A DNA stretch of 45,111 bases from JBQLZQ01 sp052168355 (GTDB taxonomy: Bacteria; Pseudomonadota; Alphaproteobacteria; DSM-16000; Inquilinaceae), in contig JBQLZQ010000069.1 in assembly GCA_052168355.1 (NCBI GenBank), forward strand, positions 1-45,111, in the 5' to 3' direction. Of the stretch, positions 16,437-24,390 are shown one piece after another. Positions within the stretch are counted from its first letter, which is position 1. Each line of letters begins with the position of its first letter. The translations under genes and the position numbers were made by a program. A model generated the notes under the pieces. It did no database searches and was not told the origin of the DNA. It saw only the letters and a list, made by a program, of their open reading frames with translations.

Positions 16437-16895
16437 ATGACGGACTTCACTTTGAACGGCGAAGCGGTGTCGGTGGACGCTGATCCCGATATGCCACTTC
16501 TCTGGATCCTGCGGGAACGTATGGGCCTGACAGGGACGAAATTCGGTTGTGGGATCGGAGCCTGCGGGGCCTGCACCGTGCACATGGACGGTCAGGCGAT
16601 GCTATCCTGCTCGTTACCGCTCGCCGCTGCCGAAGGCGCGGAGATCACGACGATCGAGGGACTATCGTCCGACGGATCGCACCCGGTGCAGCGGGCCTGG
16701 ATCGAGATCGACGTTCCCCAATGCGGCTATTGCCAGACGGGACAGATCATGGCGACGGCAGCGATGCTCCAACAGGTCCCAGACCCTACGGACGACGATA
16801 TCGACAGCTATCTCGCGGCCAATCTCTGCCGATGCGGTGTCTATCCTCGCATACGGGCCGCAGCCAAGCGCGCCGCCGAACTGTCCCGTGGTTGA
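16437..16895 (+). CDS. iorA: 2Fe-2S subunit of a molybdenum hydroxylase (isoquinoline 1-oxidoreductase alpha type)
   Basis: A 152-residue electron-transfer subunit with two iron-sulfur domains. The ferredoxin-like domain carries GTKFGCGIGACGACTVHMDG plus the fourth Cys in LSCSLP; the helical domain carries PQCGYCQTGQ and ANLCRCGVYPRI. Length and motifs match the small subunit of two-subunit xanthine-oxidase-family enzymes that lack a flavin subunit, such as isoquinoline 1-oxidoreductase or nicotinate hydroxylase. GAGGAG lies just before the ATG. It passes electrons from the Mo centre of the next gene product to the c-type cytochrome encoded after it. The true substrate, an N-heterocycle or an aldehyde, is not readable. 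Confidence 0.9.
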   Translation: MTDFTLNGEAVSVDADPDMPLLWILRERMGLTGTKFGCGIGACGACTVHMDGQAMLSCSLPLAAAEGAEITTIEGLSSDGSHPVQRAWIEIDVPQCGYCQTGQIMATAAMLQQVPDPTDDDIDSYLAANLCRCGVYPRIRAAAKRAAELSRG

Positions 16896-16906
16896 GGAGT
16901 AGAGAC

Positions 16907-19018
16907 ATGATCCTTACCACACGCCGCACCTTTCTCGCCGGCAGCGTCGCCGCACTGACGGTTCCACTCGTCCTCCCGGCCACGGCTCAGATGGCGCAGG
17001 AGCAGCAACACTGGCCCGACGCCTACATGCGCATCGATGCGGATGGCACCGTCACCTGTATCTTGCCGACCTGCGAGATGGGGCAAGGGACCCATACCGG
17101 CCAGGCGCAGATCCTCGCCGAAGAGCTCGGCGCCGATTGGCGCGCGGTCCGCATCGAGATGCCGGTACAGCCGTCGGATCCCTATCGGCTGCCCTTCGGC
17201 CAGATGCGGTCCGTCGGATCCTATGGCATCCGGTTCTTCCACGATCCGATGCGCAAGGCCGCGGCGCAGATGCGGATGATGCTCACGCGGGCCGCCGCCG
17301 ACCGGCTCGGTGTACCAAAGGCCGAACTCGTCGCACGCAACGGACAGATCGTTCATCAGGCAAGCGGACGCGCGCTTCCCTTCGGCGACCTTGTGCCCGA
17401 CGCGCGCCTCCTGCCCGTCCCGGCGGAACCGATCCTAAGGCCCGAAGCCGAGCGGACGCTGACCGGCCGGCCGATCCCGCGGCTCGACACACCCGAAAAA
17501 GTGCGCGGCGAGGCCGTCTACAGCATCGACGTTGCGCTGCCAAACATGGTCTATGGCGCCGTGCGCCTGGCCCCCGTCTTCTCGGCCGAGGTCGAGAGCA
17601 TGGATGCCGCCAGCGTCGAGAACATGCCCGGCGTCCTGACGGTCGTGCCGGTGCCGCGCGGTGCGGTGGTCGTGGCTGAAAGCTGGTGGCAGGCCAAGCA
17701 GGCCGCAGACGCGCTCGCGATCACGTTCACCGCCACCGACCACGATACGCTCGACACGCCCGCCATGGAGGCGGCGATCGCCGAGGGACTGTCGCGCGAG
17801 GATGTGCCGATGACGCTGGAGCGGGGTGATCCGTTCGGAGCGCTCAGGAATGCCGCCCGCATTATCGAGGCAGACTATTCCGTCCCGATGCTCGCCCATG
17901 CCTGCATGGAACCCATCAACTGCACCGCGCAGGCGACCGAAGGGCGCACCGAGCTTTGGACCGGTACGCAGGGTCACGACTGGAAGCGCATGATGCTGGA
18001 GCGCGAACTCGGTATTCCAGCCGAGGAGCTGTTCATCAACACCACCTACCTCGGCGGCGGCTTCGGCCGAAAAACTTGGCACCATGAGGCGGTACAGGCG
18101 ATCCTGGCGTCCCGCGCCGTGGGTGGCCGGCCCGTCAAGGTGATCTGGTCGCGCGAGGACGACATGACCTTCGGCATGTACCGCCAAACCATGCAGGTTC
18201 GCTTTCGCGCCACGTTGGCCGGGGACGGTCGGATCGAGGCCATGAGCGTCCGCGTCGCCGGGCCGCAGATGGGCGCCGCGATCGTGCAGGAGAACAACAT
18301 GGACCCATTCTCCCTGCTTGGACTGGTCGACACGCCTTATGCGATCCCGAACTATGCCGTCGACCATGCGGTCGTCGACATTCCCGTGCCATTGTCGGCT
18401 TGGCGCGCCATCGCGACCAGCTTCACCGGGTACTGGATGGAGAGCTTCATGGACGAGCTGGCGGTGGCCGCCGGGATGGATCCGCTGGCCTTCCGATTGG
18501 CGAATTTACCGTCGGACGCGCGCGCGCGCGCCGTCCTCGAACGTGCCGCCGAGATGGCGGGATGGAGCGAGACCCCGACCCAAGGTGTTCGCCGAGGCAT
18601 TGCGGTCGTCGAATCCTACGGCAGCGTCGTCGCCCAGGTCGCCGAGGTGACAATGGACGGCGACCGGGTGCGCGTGCCCCGCGTCTTCGCGGCTATCGAT
18701 TGCGGCCGGGCGATCAACCCGGGTCAGGTCGAGACGCAGATCCAAGGATCGGTGATCGACGCGCTGGGGCCGACGCTCCGTGCGAAGATCACGCTCGAGG
18801 GCGGCGCCGCGGTCCAGTCGAATTTTCCCGACTACCAGTTGATCCGAATCGGCGAATCTCCGGAGGTTGCCGTGGAGATCGTCGAGACCGGCGCCCCCAT
18901 CGGCGGGGTCGGCGAACCGGGCGTGCCGCCGCTCGCGGGCGCCGTCTGCAACGCGGTCTTCGCCGCGACCGGCCGCCGTATCCGATCGCTCCCGTTATCC
19001 GATCACGGGCTCGCGTGA
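16907..19018 (+). CDS. iorB: Molybdopterin subunit of a molybdenum hydroxylase (isoquinoline 1-oxidoreductase beta type)
   Basis: A 703-residue catalytic subunit, slightly short for the family. The N-terminus has a twin-arginine signal (TTRRTFLAGSVAALTVPLVL), so the complex is exported folded. Recognisable features are two aldehyde-oxidase-type Mo-binding regions, the TYLGGGFGRK motif, and the active-site Glu near 670 in VGEPGVPP. The usual 'WRSVxxSxNxFxxESFxDELA' motif appears as WRAIATSFTGYWMESFMDEL, so the substrate-channel residues differ. GAGGAGTAGAGAC precedes the ATG, 11 bases after iorA. No XdhC-type maturation gene is nearby. Together with the cytochrome it would oxidise a substrate in the periplasm and feed electrons to respiration. 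Confidence 0.9.
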   Translation: MILTTRRTFLAGSVAALTVPLVLPATAQMAQEQQHWPDAYMRIDADGTVTCILPTCEMGQGTHTGQAQILAEELGADWRAVRIEMPVQPSDPYRLPFGQMRSVGSYGIRFFHDPMRKAAAQMRMMLTRAAADRLGVPKAELVARNGQIVHQASGRALPFGDLVPDARLLPVPAEPILRPEAERTLTGRPIPRLDTPEKVRGEAVYSIDVALPNMVYGAVRLAPVFSAEVESMDAASVENMPGVLTVVPVPRGAVVVAESWWQAKQAADALAITFTATDHDTLDTPAMEAAIAEGLSREDVPMTLERGDPFGALRNAARIIEADYSVPMLAHACMEPINCTAQATEGRTELWTGTQGHDWKRMMLERELGIPAEELFINTTYLGGGFGRKTWHHEAVQAILASRAVGGRPVKVIWSREDDMTFGMYRQTMQVRFRATLAGDGRIEAMSVRVAGPQMGAAIVQENNMDPFSLLGLVDTPYAIPNYAVDHAVVDIPVPLSAWRAIATSFTGYWMESFMDELAVAAGMDPLAFRLANLPSDARARAVLERAAEMAGWSETPTQGVRRGIAVVESYGSVVAQVAEVTMDGDRVRVPRVFAAIDCGRAINPGQVETQIQGSVIDALGPTLRAKITLEGGAAVQSNFPDYQLIRIGESPEVAVEIVETGAPIGGVGEPGVPPLAGAVCNAVFAATGRRIRSLPLSDHGLA

Positions 19019-19045
19019 TCACGTTTGCCAGAAAGGGTGTCCGCC

Positions 19046-19423
19046 ATGGCTCTCCGACTTTCGTCGTGCTCCCTTCTCGTCTGTCTCGCCGTGGCACCCG
19101 CCGCGGCGCAAGATGCGATGGGCGATCCAGCCGCCGGCGAGGCTGCCTTCAGACAATGCGCCAGTTGTCACGCGCTCGAAGAAGGGCGACCGGGCGCCGG
19201 GCCGCATTTGGAAGGTCTGATCGGGCGCCAGGTCGGATCGGTTGAGGGCTTCACCTATTCCCCCGCGCTCATGGCGGATGAACGCGCTTGGGACACCGAC
19301 CTCCTCGTGACGTACCTGACCGACCCCCGCGGTACCATACCCGGGTCGCGCAAGACCTACATTCTGCGCAACGAAGAGGTGGCCGCCGATATTGTCGCCT
19401 ATCTGGCCAGCCTGTCGGAATGA
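19046..19423 (+). CDS. Class I c-type cytochrome with Lys at the axial Met position
   Basis: A 125-residue secreted monoheme cytochrome. Signal peptide 1-22 ends in AAAQ; the heme site is C38-A-S-C41-H42 and the protein follows the c2/c-552 fold (GDPAAGEAAFRQC, GPHLEGLIGRQVG, ADIVAYLASL). In this family the sixth iron ligand is the Met of PGTKM. Here the stretch reads GTIPGSRKTYIL, so Lys103 (AAG) stands where Met (ATG) is expected. It lies directly after iorB and is presumably the enzyme's electron acceptor. I prefer the ATG at 19046 (GAAAGG upstream) over a TTG at 19025. Confidence 0.88.
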   Translation: MALRLSSCSLLVCLAVAPAAAQDAMGDPAAGEAAFRQCASCHALEEGRPGAGPHLEGLIGRQVGSVEGFTYSPALMADERAWDTDLLVTYLTDPRGTIPGSRKTYILRNEEVAADIVAYLASLSE

Positions 19424-19721
19424 TCGCTTCGGATGGGTGGAAGAAGAACCGTTTGCCCCGGGTATGCCCTCCGGGATGTATCGACTTGGAACAAAGAGCC
19501 CGGCAGACCATCGACACCCCGTTCGGCTCGAGGCCATCACCCAGATCGCGGGATCACTCCGTTACCTCTGTGTCCGGATTTGACAGGCGGTCCGGCGCTT
19601 GGTCTCCCCATTGGGCCGCTCGAGCGGATTTATAGACTGCAATCACAAAGTGTCATGGCCTCCGTTGGCGATCAGACGCCCGTGTTCCACGTCATCTGAA
19701 GACAAACACGCGCGCGTTCTG
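19424..19721. other. Spacer between converging cytochrome and GntR genes
   Basis: About 300 bases. No gene, repeat or strong terminator hairpin is visible; the open frames crossing it have no family resemblance. It separates two islands whose genes converge here. Confidence 0.4.
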
Positions 19722-20387
19722 TCACTCATCGTTGCCAAGCAGAATCTGGAGCCGCGCGCGGTGCGCGGCGCGGATGTGCTCGCGCGCCGCGCGGTCGGCG
19801 GCCACGGCATCGCGCGCGGCAATCGCGTTCAGAATCGCTTCGTGCTCCCTTTGCGCCTCGGCCTGGCGGCCTGGCAAGCTCAGCGTCGTGCGCCCGAGCA
19901 GCGCCATGGCATGGCCGAGCCCGTCGAGTGTACGCACGACGTAGCGATTGTGCGCGCCATGGTGAATCGCTCGGTGGAACACCTGGTTCAAGCGCGCCGC
20001 CTCGGCGGGGTCGATCCCTGCGTCCTGCTGGCTGGCGATCAGCTTTTGCAAGGTCGCGATCTCGGCCTCCGAGGCGTGCTGCGCCGCCGAGGCCGCCGCG
20101 GTGCCCTCCAGAACCTCGCGGATGAGATAGAGCTCGGTCACCGCCTGGTAGTCAAGCTGCGCGACCATCGCGCCACGATGCGGCTCGTGCACCAGCAATC
20201 CGTCAGCCTCAAGCCGCCGCAGCGCCTCGCGGACGGGGGTCCGCGACAGACCCAGCCTCGCCGCGAGTTCAGTCTCTCGTAGGTGGTCCCCGGGCCGGAT
20301 CTCGCCCGCGAGGATCTGCTCACGGATGGCGAGATAGGCCTCTTCGGCAGTCAGCTTGCGCGGGGTAGGGACGTCGACTTCATTCAC
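19722..20387 (-). CDS. GntR-family regulator, FCD subfamily
   Basis: A 221-residue regulator. The winged helix spans about 12-78 with the textbook recognition helix LGLSRTPVREALRRLEADGL and the PHRGAMV wing. The FCD domain follows with the metal-binding set typical of carboxylate-sensing members (LIREVLEG, FHRAIHH, REHEAIL, EHIRAAH). The GTG start lies one base after the tctA stop; longer in-frame starts run back into the permease gene. It is the last gene of the leftward uptake operon. The repeated TGNATCCAAT boxes in the divergent promoter at 24.3 kb are its likely targets. Confidence 0.9.
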   Translation of the reverse strand: MNEVDVPTPRKLTAEEAYLAIREQILAGEIRPGDHLRETELAARLGLSRTPVREALRRLEADGLLVHEPHRGAMVAQLDYQAVTELYLIREVLEGTAAASAAQHASEAEIATLQKLIASQQDAGIDPAEAARLNQVFHRAIHHGAHNRYVVRTLDGLGHAMALLGRTTLSLPGRQAEAQREHEAILNAIAARDAVAADRAAREHIRAAHRARLQILLGNDE

Positions 20388-20388
20388 A

Positions 20389-22356
20389 TCAGCGTTCCAG
20401 AGGGAAAGGTAGATCAAACGCTTCTTGCAACCAACCGCGCGGAAAGTCCAGGACCAGCCCCCAGGACATCACCGCCAGCACCACCAGAAGCGCCGCCCCG
20501 CCAAGGGCCGCGTGCAGCCATGAGGTGCGCGCCATGCTCCGCAGAAACGCGGTCGTGAAAAGCCCGCAAGCCAACCAGAAGCCGACCACGAGTGAGGCCG
20601 CGATAACCCCAACGAACCAGCCGATCTGCGCCACGCCCGGGGTCTGCACGATGCGCTCGCCATTCGTGTAGTCGCGATCGAAGAAAACCGGATCGCCCGC
20701 CGGTCGGCGCAAGACGCGCCAGAGCAGCACAAGCGAAAGAACCAGCATCGGTACCGCCACCACCTGCGCGAAGAGGTTGCCACGCCACGAAAGGCCAGCT
20801 GTAGTGAGGAGGATAAATACGGCCGCCCCGGCGAAGAGGAGCGGCATAACGACCTGGCCCGACGTGCGGCGGTGGCGCGGTCGGTGCTGCATGGCCCGGA
20901 GCGAGCGCAGCAAGAAAACGGCGCTGATCGCGGAAACGACCGAAATCGCTACCAGCCCAAGGAAGATAGGCCGCTGGAAGACCGACCAGCCGTAAAACTG
21001 CGTGGTCTGGTAGAAGTTCGTCTCCAGCCCGCTCGCTAGCACGAACCCGATCATCAGCGCCGGGCGGGAGAAGCCGTAGCGCCGCATGTAATAGGCGAAA
21101 ACACCGATTACCACGGCGCCGATCAGGTCGCCCCAGGCGCGGCTCGATTGGAAGGCGGCGAAAAGGACGAGCACAATCAGGAAAGGCGCCAGCAGACGGA
21201 AGTTGATCGTAGTCAGCCGCGCGATCGGCTGGGCCAGCGTGACACAGAGCACCGCGCCGACGATGTTGGCCAGCGCCAAAGACCAAATGATTGCGTAGAC
21301 GAGCTCGACCTCCCGGGTGACCATCTGCACCCCAGGCTGAACACCCAGAAGGATCATGCCGCCCAGGAGAATCGCGGTGGCGGCCGAGCCGGGGATGCCG
21401 AAGATCAACGTCGGCACCAGCGCCCCACCTTCTTTGGCGTTGTTCGAGCTTTCCGGCGCCAGGACGCCGCGGATGTTGCCGCGCCCGAAGCTCTCCTTAT
21501 TCGGTGAGGTCTGCACGGCGTGCGCATAGGCGATCCAGTCGATCACCGAGCCGCCGAGGCCCGGGAGCATCCCGATCAGCGTGCCGATTGCCGAGCAGCG
21601 CAAGACAAGCCATCGGTGGGTGATCGCGTCCTTCACGCCCTGCCACCAGCCGCCGGCGATCCGCGCCCGCTCGGCGATGGCGGTGTTGCGGCGCAGGAGC
21701 TCGACCACTTCGGGGATCGCAAAAATCGAGATCGCAATCACCATCAACGGGATACCGTTCGAGAGATAGAGGACCTCGAACTCCATTCGGTACTCGTTAG
21801 AGACCGGCGTCAGGCCGATCATTCCGATACCGAGACCAAGGAGGCTCGACAGAATGCCCTTGATGAAAGAAGTGCCGGAGAGGACCCCAACCAGCGTCAG
21901 ACCAAATACAGCCAGCATCAGCATCTCGCCGGTGCCGAAGGCCAGGACGATCGGCCGAGCGAACTGAAGCACCGCCGTCAGGATCACCGCGCCGAAGAGC
22001 CCGCCGAAAAGCGAGGCTGTGAAGGCGGCGGCCAGCGCGCGGGCGGCCTCGCCCTTGCGCGCCAGCGGATGACCGTCCTCGACCGTAGCCTGCGCCGAGA
22101 CCGAACCCGGCACGCCGATCAGCACCGCTGGAAAGGTGTCCGACGTGGCGACGACGCTCATCACGCCGAGCATCATGGCAAGCCCGTCGATCTGGTCCAT
22201 GCCGTAGACGAAGGGCAGAAGAAGGGCAAGGCCGACCGAGCCGCCGAAACCGGGCAGGATGCCGACCAGGAGACCAAGCAGCACGCCGGCGACAAGATAA
22301 AGGGGGGTGTCGCCGGACAAGATCAGCCCGAAGGCCATCAAGAGATTTTCGATCAT
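20389..22356 (-). CDS. tctA: Tripartite tricarboxylate transporter permease, TctA fused to TctB
   Basis: A 655-residue membrane protein. Residues 1 to about 500 are a complete TctA: first motif GILPGFGGSVGLALLLPFVYG, second half with GMLPGLGGSVIDWIAYA and then the PESSNNAKEGGALVPTLIFGIPGS signature. After a basic linker near 495-505 (MQHRPRHRRTSG), a further roughly 150 residues with four hydrophobic helices match a TctB small subunit in size and pattern. No separate tctB gene occurs in the 80-base gap to tctC, which supports a true fusion. It forms the ion-coupled channel for a carboxylate captured by TctC. No strong ribosome site precedes the ATG. Confidence 0.88.
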   Translation of the reverse strand: MIENLLMAFGLILSGDTPLYLVAGVLLGLLVGILPGFGGSVGLALLLPFVYGMDQIDGLAMMLGVMSVVATSDTFPAVLIGVPGSVSAQATVEDGHPLARKGEAARALAAAFTASLFGGLFGAVILTAVLQFARPIVLAFGTGEMLMLAVFGLTLVGVLSGTSFIKGILSSLLGLGIGMIGLTPVSNEYRMEFEVLYLSNGIPLMVIAISIFAIPEVVELLRRNTAIAERARIAGGWWQGVKDAITHRWLVLRCSAIGTLIGMLPGLGGSVIDWIAYAHAVQTSPNKESFGRGNIRGVLAPESSNNAKEGGALVPTLIFGIPGSAATAILLGGMILLGVQPGVQMVTREVELVYAIIWSLALANIVGAVLCVTLAQPIARLTTINFRLLAPFLIVLVLFAAFQSSRAWGDLIGAVVIGVFAYYMRRYGFSRPALMIGFVLASGLETNFYQTTQFYGWSVFQRPIFLGLVAISVVSAISAVFLLRSLRAMQHRPRHRRTSGQVVMPLLFAGAAVFILLTTAGLSWRGNLFAQVVAVPMLVLSLVLLWRVLRRPAGDPVFFDRDYTNGERIVQTPGVAQIGWFVGVIAASLVVGFWLACGLFTTAFLRSMARTSWLHAALGGAALLVVLAVMSWGLVLDFPRGWLQEAFDLPFPLER

Positions 22357-22398
22357 GGGATGACTGACCGCTGGCCCGGACGCTGTCGCGGGTGAGTG

Positions 22399-22427
22399 CC
22401 GGCGCCTCTAACAGAAGAGAGCGCCGG
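22399..22427 (-). promoter_or_regulatory. Hairpin between tctC and tctA
   Basis: CCGGCGC (22399-22405) and GCGCCGG (22421-22427) form a 7-bp GC stem that extends inward with TCT/AGA pairs past a one-base bulge. There is no T-run. It is the third binding-protein gene in this window followed by such a structure. Confidence 0.5.
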
Positions 22428-22435
22428 ACTGCGTA

Positions 22436-23512
22436 TCATTGGCTGAAGTTGAAGCGTTCGGTCAGCCAGTTAACCACCCACTGCTCGGTCTCAGGGCTCA
22501 CTTCCGTAGCCGCCGCCTGGGCCGCCTCGAGCGCGTCGCCGGTGATTTGTTCGTAGTCCCCAAGACGCTCGCGAAGGTCATCCATCGCCTCCGCATCGTT
22601 CATGATCGCCGCGAAGGCATCGCGATAAGCTTGGACGATCGCCTGGTCGGTCTCCGCCGGAAGCATGACGAACTTCTGCGCGCCAAAACCGGCCGAGTAG
22701 AATGCTTTCCACGCCTCCCAAGCGGGGCCGTCCGGCGCCTCGCCGTTCACCATCTCGTAGACCTCGGGAAAGCTCGGCATATCGGGGAAAGTGGGATCGC
22801 GCACGATGTTGCCGTTCGCGTCCAACGCGCCCCATGCGAAGAGCGGCACCATCGTGCCCTCCTCGACCAGAGGCTGCACGCCCTGCAGGTAGGACGGCGT
22901 GGTCTGGTAATCAATCTGCAGCTCGCCCCGTTGGATTGCCTGCAGCGCGTTTGAGCGCGACTGCATTCCGAAGATCGCCTCGACATCGAGGCCGAGCAAC
23001 TCGAAGGCCAGAAGCGGCACAAGGTCGAGTGAGGCGACGCCCTGGCTGCCGTACTTGGCGCCGGTCCCGGCGATCTCCATGATCTCCGAGGCGTCGGCGA
23101 TACCGGTATCGGTCGGCACGTAAACAACGCCACCGGCCGGCGAGGCGAAGACCGGCGTCCAATCGTCGTAGTCGTAGCGGACGCGCGGATCGTTCAGCAG
23201 GTAGGGGATCTGGATCGAGCCCGACGTGCCGAGGACCATCTGTCCGTGGGGCTCCATCCGACGGTGGAACTCGTTAGCGCCGCCCACGCCGCCGCCCTGG
23301 GTGTTGTTGATCACAACCACGGTCGGGTTGCCCGGTAAGGCCTCGGACAGGTGAGGCACGAGGCTGCGCGCCCATACGTCGGTGCCGCCGCCCTCGCGGA
23401 ACGGCACCCAGAACTCGATCGTCTCGCCCTCGAAGCTGACCTGCGCCGCCGTCGGCATCGCCGCGAATGCGGCGGTCGCCGTCATGATCGCGAAAAGTGT
23501 TTTCTTGAGCAT
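22436..23512 (-). CDS. tctC: Tripartite tricarboxylate transporter binding protein TctC (Bug family)
   Basis: A 358-residue periplasmic receptor, long for the usual 320-330. Signal peptide 1-23 (MLKKTLFAIMTATAAFAAMP TAAQ, split here) precedes a mature start IEFWVPFREGGGTDVWAR, the Bug-family signature loop that replaces PxGPGGxxD. The VVINNTQGGGVGGANEF stretch, which normally reads N-x-x-GAGGxxG, grips the carboxylate through backbone and water contacts. GGGAGACGAA precedes the ATG. It heads the leftward tct genes and hands its ligand to the TctA-TctB fusion. Ligand identity is unknown; the neighbouring tcuAB-like genes suggest a tricarballylate- or aconitate-like acid. Confidence 0.92.
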   Translation of the reverse strand: MLKKTLFAIMTATAAFAAMPTAAQVSFEGETIEFWVPFREGGGTDVWARSLVPHLSEALPGNPTVVVINNTQGGGVGGANEFHRRMEPHGQMVLGTSGSIQIPYLLNDPRVRYDYDDWTPVFASPAGGVVYVPTDTGIADASEIMEIAGTGAKYGSQGVASLDLVPLLAFELLGLDVEAIFGMQSRSNALQAIQRGELQIDYQTTPSYLQGVQPLVEEGTMVPLFAWGALDANGNIVRDPTFPDMPSFPEVYEMVNGEAPDGPAWEAWKAFYSAGFGAQKFVMLPAETDQAIVQAYRDAFAAIMNDAEAMDDLRERLGDYEQITGDALEAAQAAATEVSPETEQWVVNWLTERFNFSQ

Positions 23513-23536
23513 ATTTCGTCTCCCTGTTGGTGCGAA

Positions 23537-24286
23537 TCAGAACTGGTAGCGTCTGAGGCCGCCATCGACCGGGATCACGGTCCCGGTTATGTAAGAGGCG
23601 CGGGGCGAGCAAAGGAAGGCGACCAGGTTGGCGAGTTCCTCGGGCTCGCCGTAGCGTCCCACGGGGATCTCGGTCGCGGATTGCTCGGCGCGATATTCGG
23701 GGCTGTAGTTGCGCCGGATCTGGTCCGACATGATCCGTCCGGGGGCGACGCAGTTCACGGTGACCCCGTCGGATCCGACCTCGCGGCTGAGGCCCTTGGA
23801 CCAGGAGTGGACCGCCGCTTTGGCGCAGAATGCGCCGTTGACGTTCTCGGGCTCCGACTTGCCGGTGATGTTGACGATCCGGCCCCATCCGCGTGACTGC
23901 ATGCTCGGCAGGAGTGCCATTGCGATCCGGCGCGGACGCTCGAAGTTCAGTGTCATTGCCTCGCGCCACTGCTCCTCGGTCGCGTCCTTGCCGAAGGGCC
24001 GCGAGCCGCCGGCGTTGTTCACAAGGATATCCGCCACGCCGAACGCGTCACGCGCGGCGCTAGCAATGGCGTCGGAGGCGCCCGGATCGAGATGATCGGC
24101 CTCGAAAGTCTCGGCATGGCCGCCGGCATCGACTATGGCTCGCCGGGCCTGAGCAAGGGTTTCTGGATTGCGCCCCGTCAGAAGCACGCGCACGCCTTCA
24201 TCGGCGAGGACACGGCCAATGGCGCGTCCGATGCCCGCATTCCCTCCCGTTACCACGGCGGTTCTGCCGCCGAGCTCGAGATCCAT
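23537..24286 (-). CDS. Short-chain dehydrogenase/reductase with degenerate active site
   Basis: A 249-residue SDR. The nucleotide motif TGGNAGIGRAIG and the NNAGG stretch are normal, and the C-terminus SYITGTVIPVDGGLRR is classical. The active-site region is not: it reads RIVNITGKSEPENVNGAFCA then KAAVHSWSKGLS, so the position four before the conserved Lys is Ala, not Tyr, and the usual catalytic Ser position is Asn. I recall a SDR subgroup with this ITGKSEP signature, so this is probably a lineage trait and not random decay. It may use another acid-base residue or a different chemistry. The start follows GGGAGGGGCCG. It is transcribed ahead of tctC. Confidence 0.88.
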   Translation of the reverse strand: MDLELGGRTAVVTGGNAGIGRAIGRVLADEGVRVLLTGRNPETLAQARRAIVDAGGHAETFEADHLDPGASDAIASAARDAFGVADILVNNAGGSRPFGKDATEEQWREAMTLNFERPRRIAMALLPSMQSRGWGRIVNITGKSEPENVNGAFCAKAAVHSWSKGLSREVGSDGVTVNCVAPGRIMSDQIRRNYSPEYRAEQSATEIPVGRYGEPEELANLVAFLCSPRASYITGTVIPVDGGLRRYQF

Positions 24287-24336
24287 CGGCCCCTCCCTTG
24301 TGGCCAATTCGTATATTGTGCGCTATTAAAAACATC

Positions 24337-24377
24337 TGTATCCAATTATAGCAAGAGTGGATTTCATTGAATCCAAT
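24337..24377. promoter_or_regulatory. Paired TGNATCCAAT boxes in divergent promoter
   Basis: TGTATCCAAT (24337-24346) and TGAATCCAAT (24368-24377) are direct copies 31 bp apart, close to three helical turns. The second lies within the dyads ATTGAATCCAAT (24366-24377) and TGGATT/AATCCA (24358-24375). A looser CAAT/ATTG dyad lies at 24305-24318. FCD-type GntR proteins favour TTGxATxCAA-like sites, so the regulator at 19722-20387 is the likely binder, controlling both divergent operons. Confidence 0.55.
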
Positions 24378-24390
24378 GGAGGTTGTGACG

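Noticed and set aside
18517..18530. Short run of alternating CG in iorB
   Set aside because: It is a local codon effect (Ala-Arg repeats) in a coding region, not a repeat array or CRISPR.
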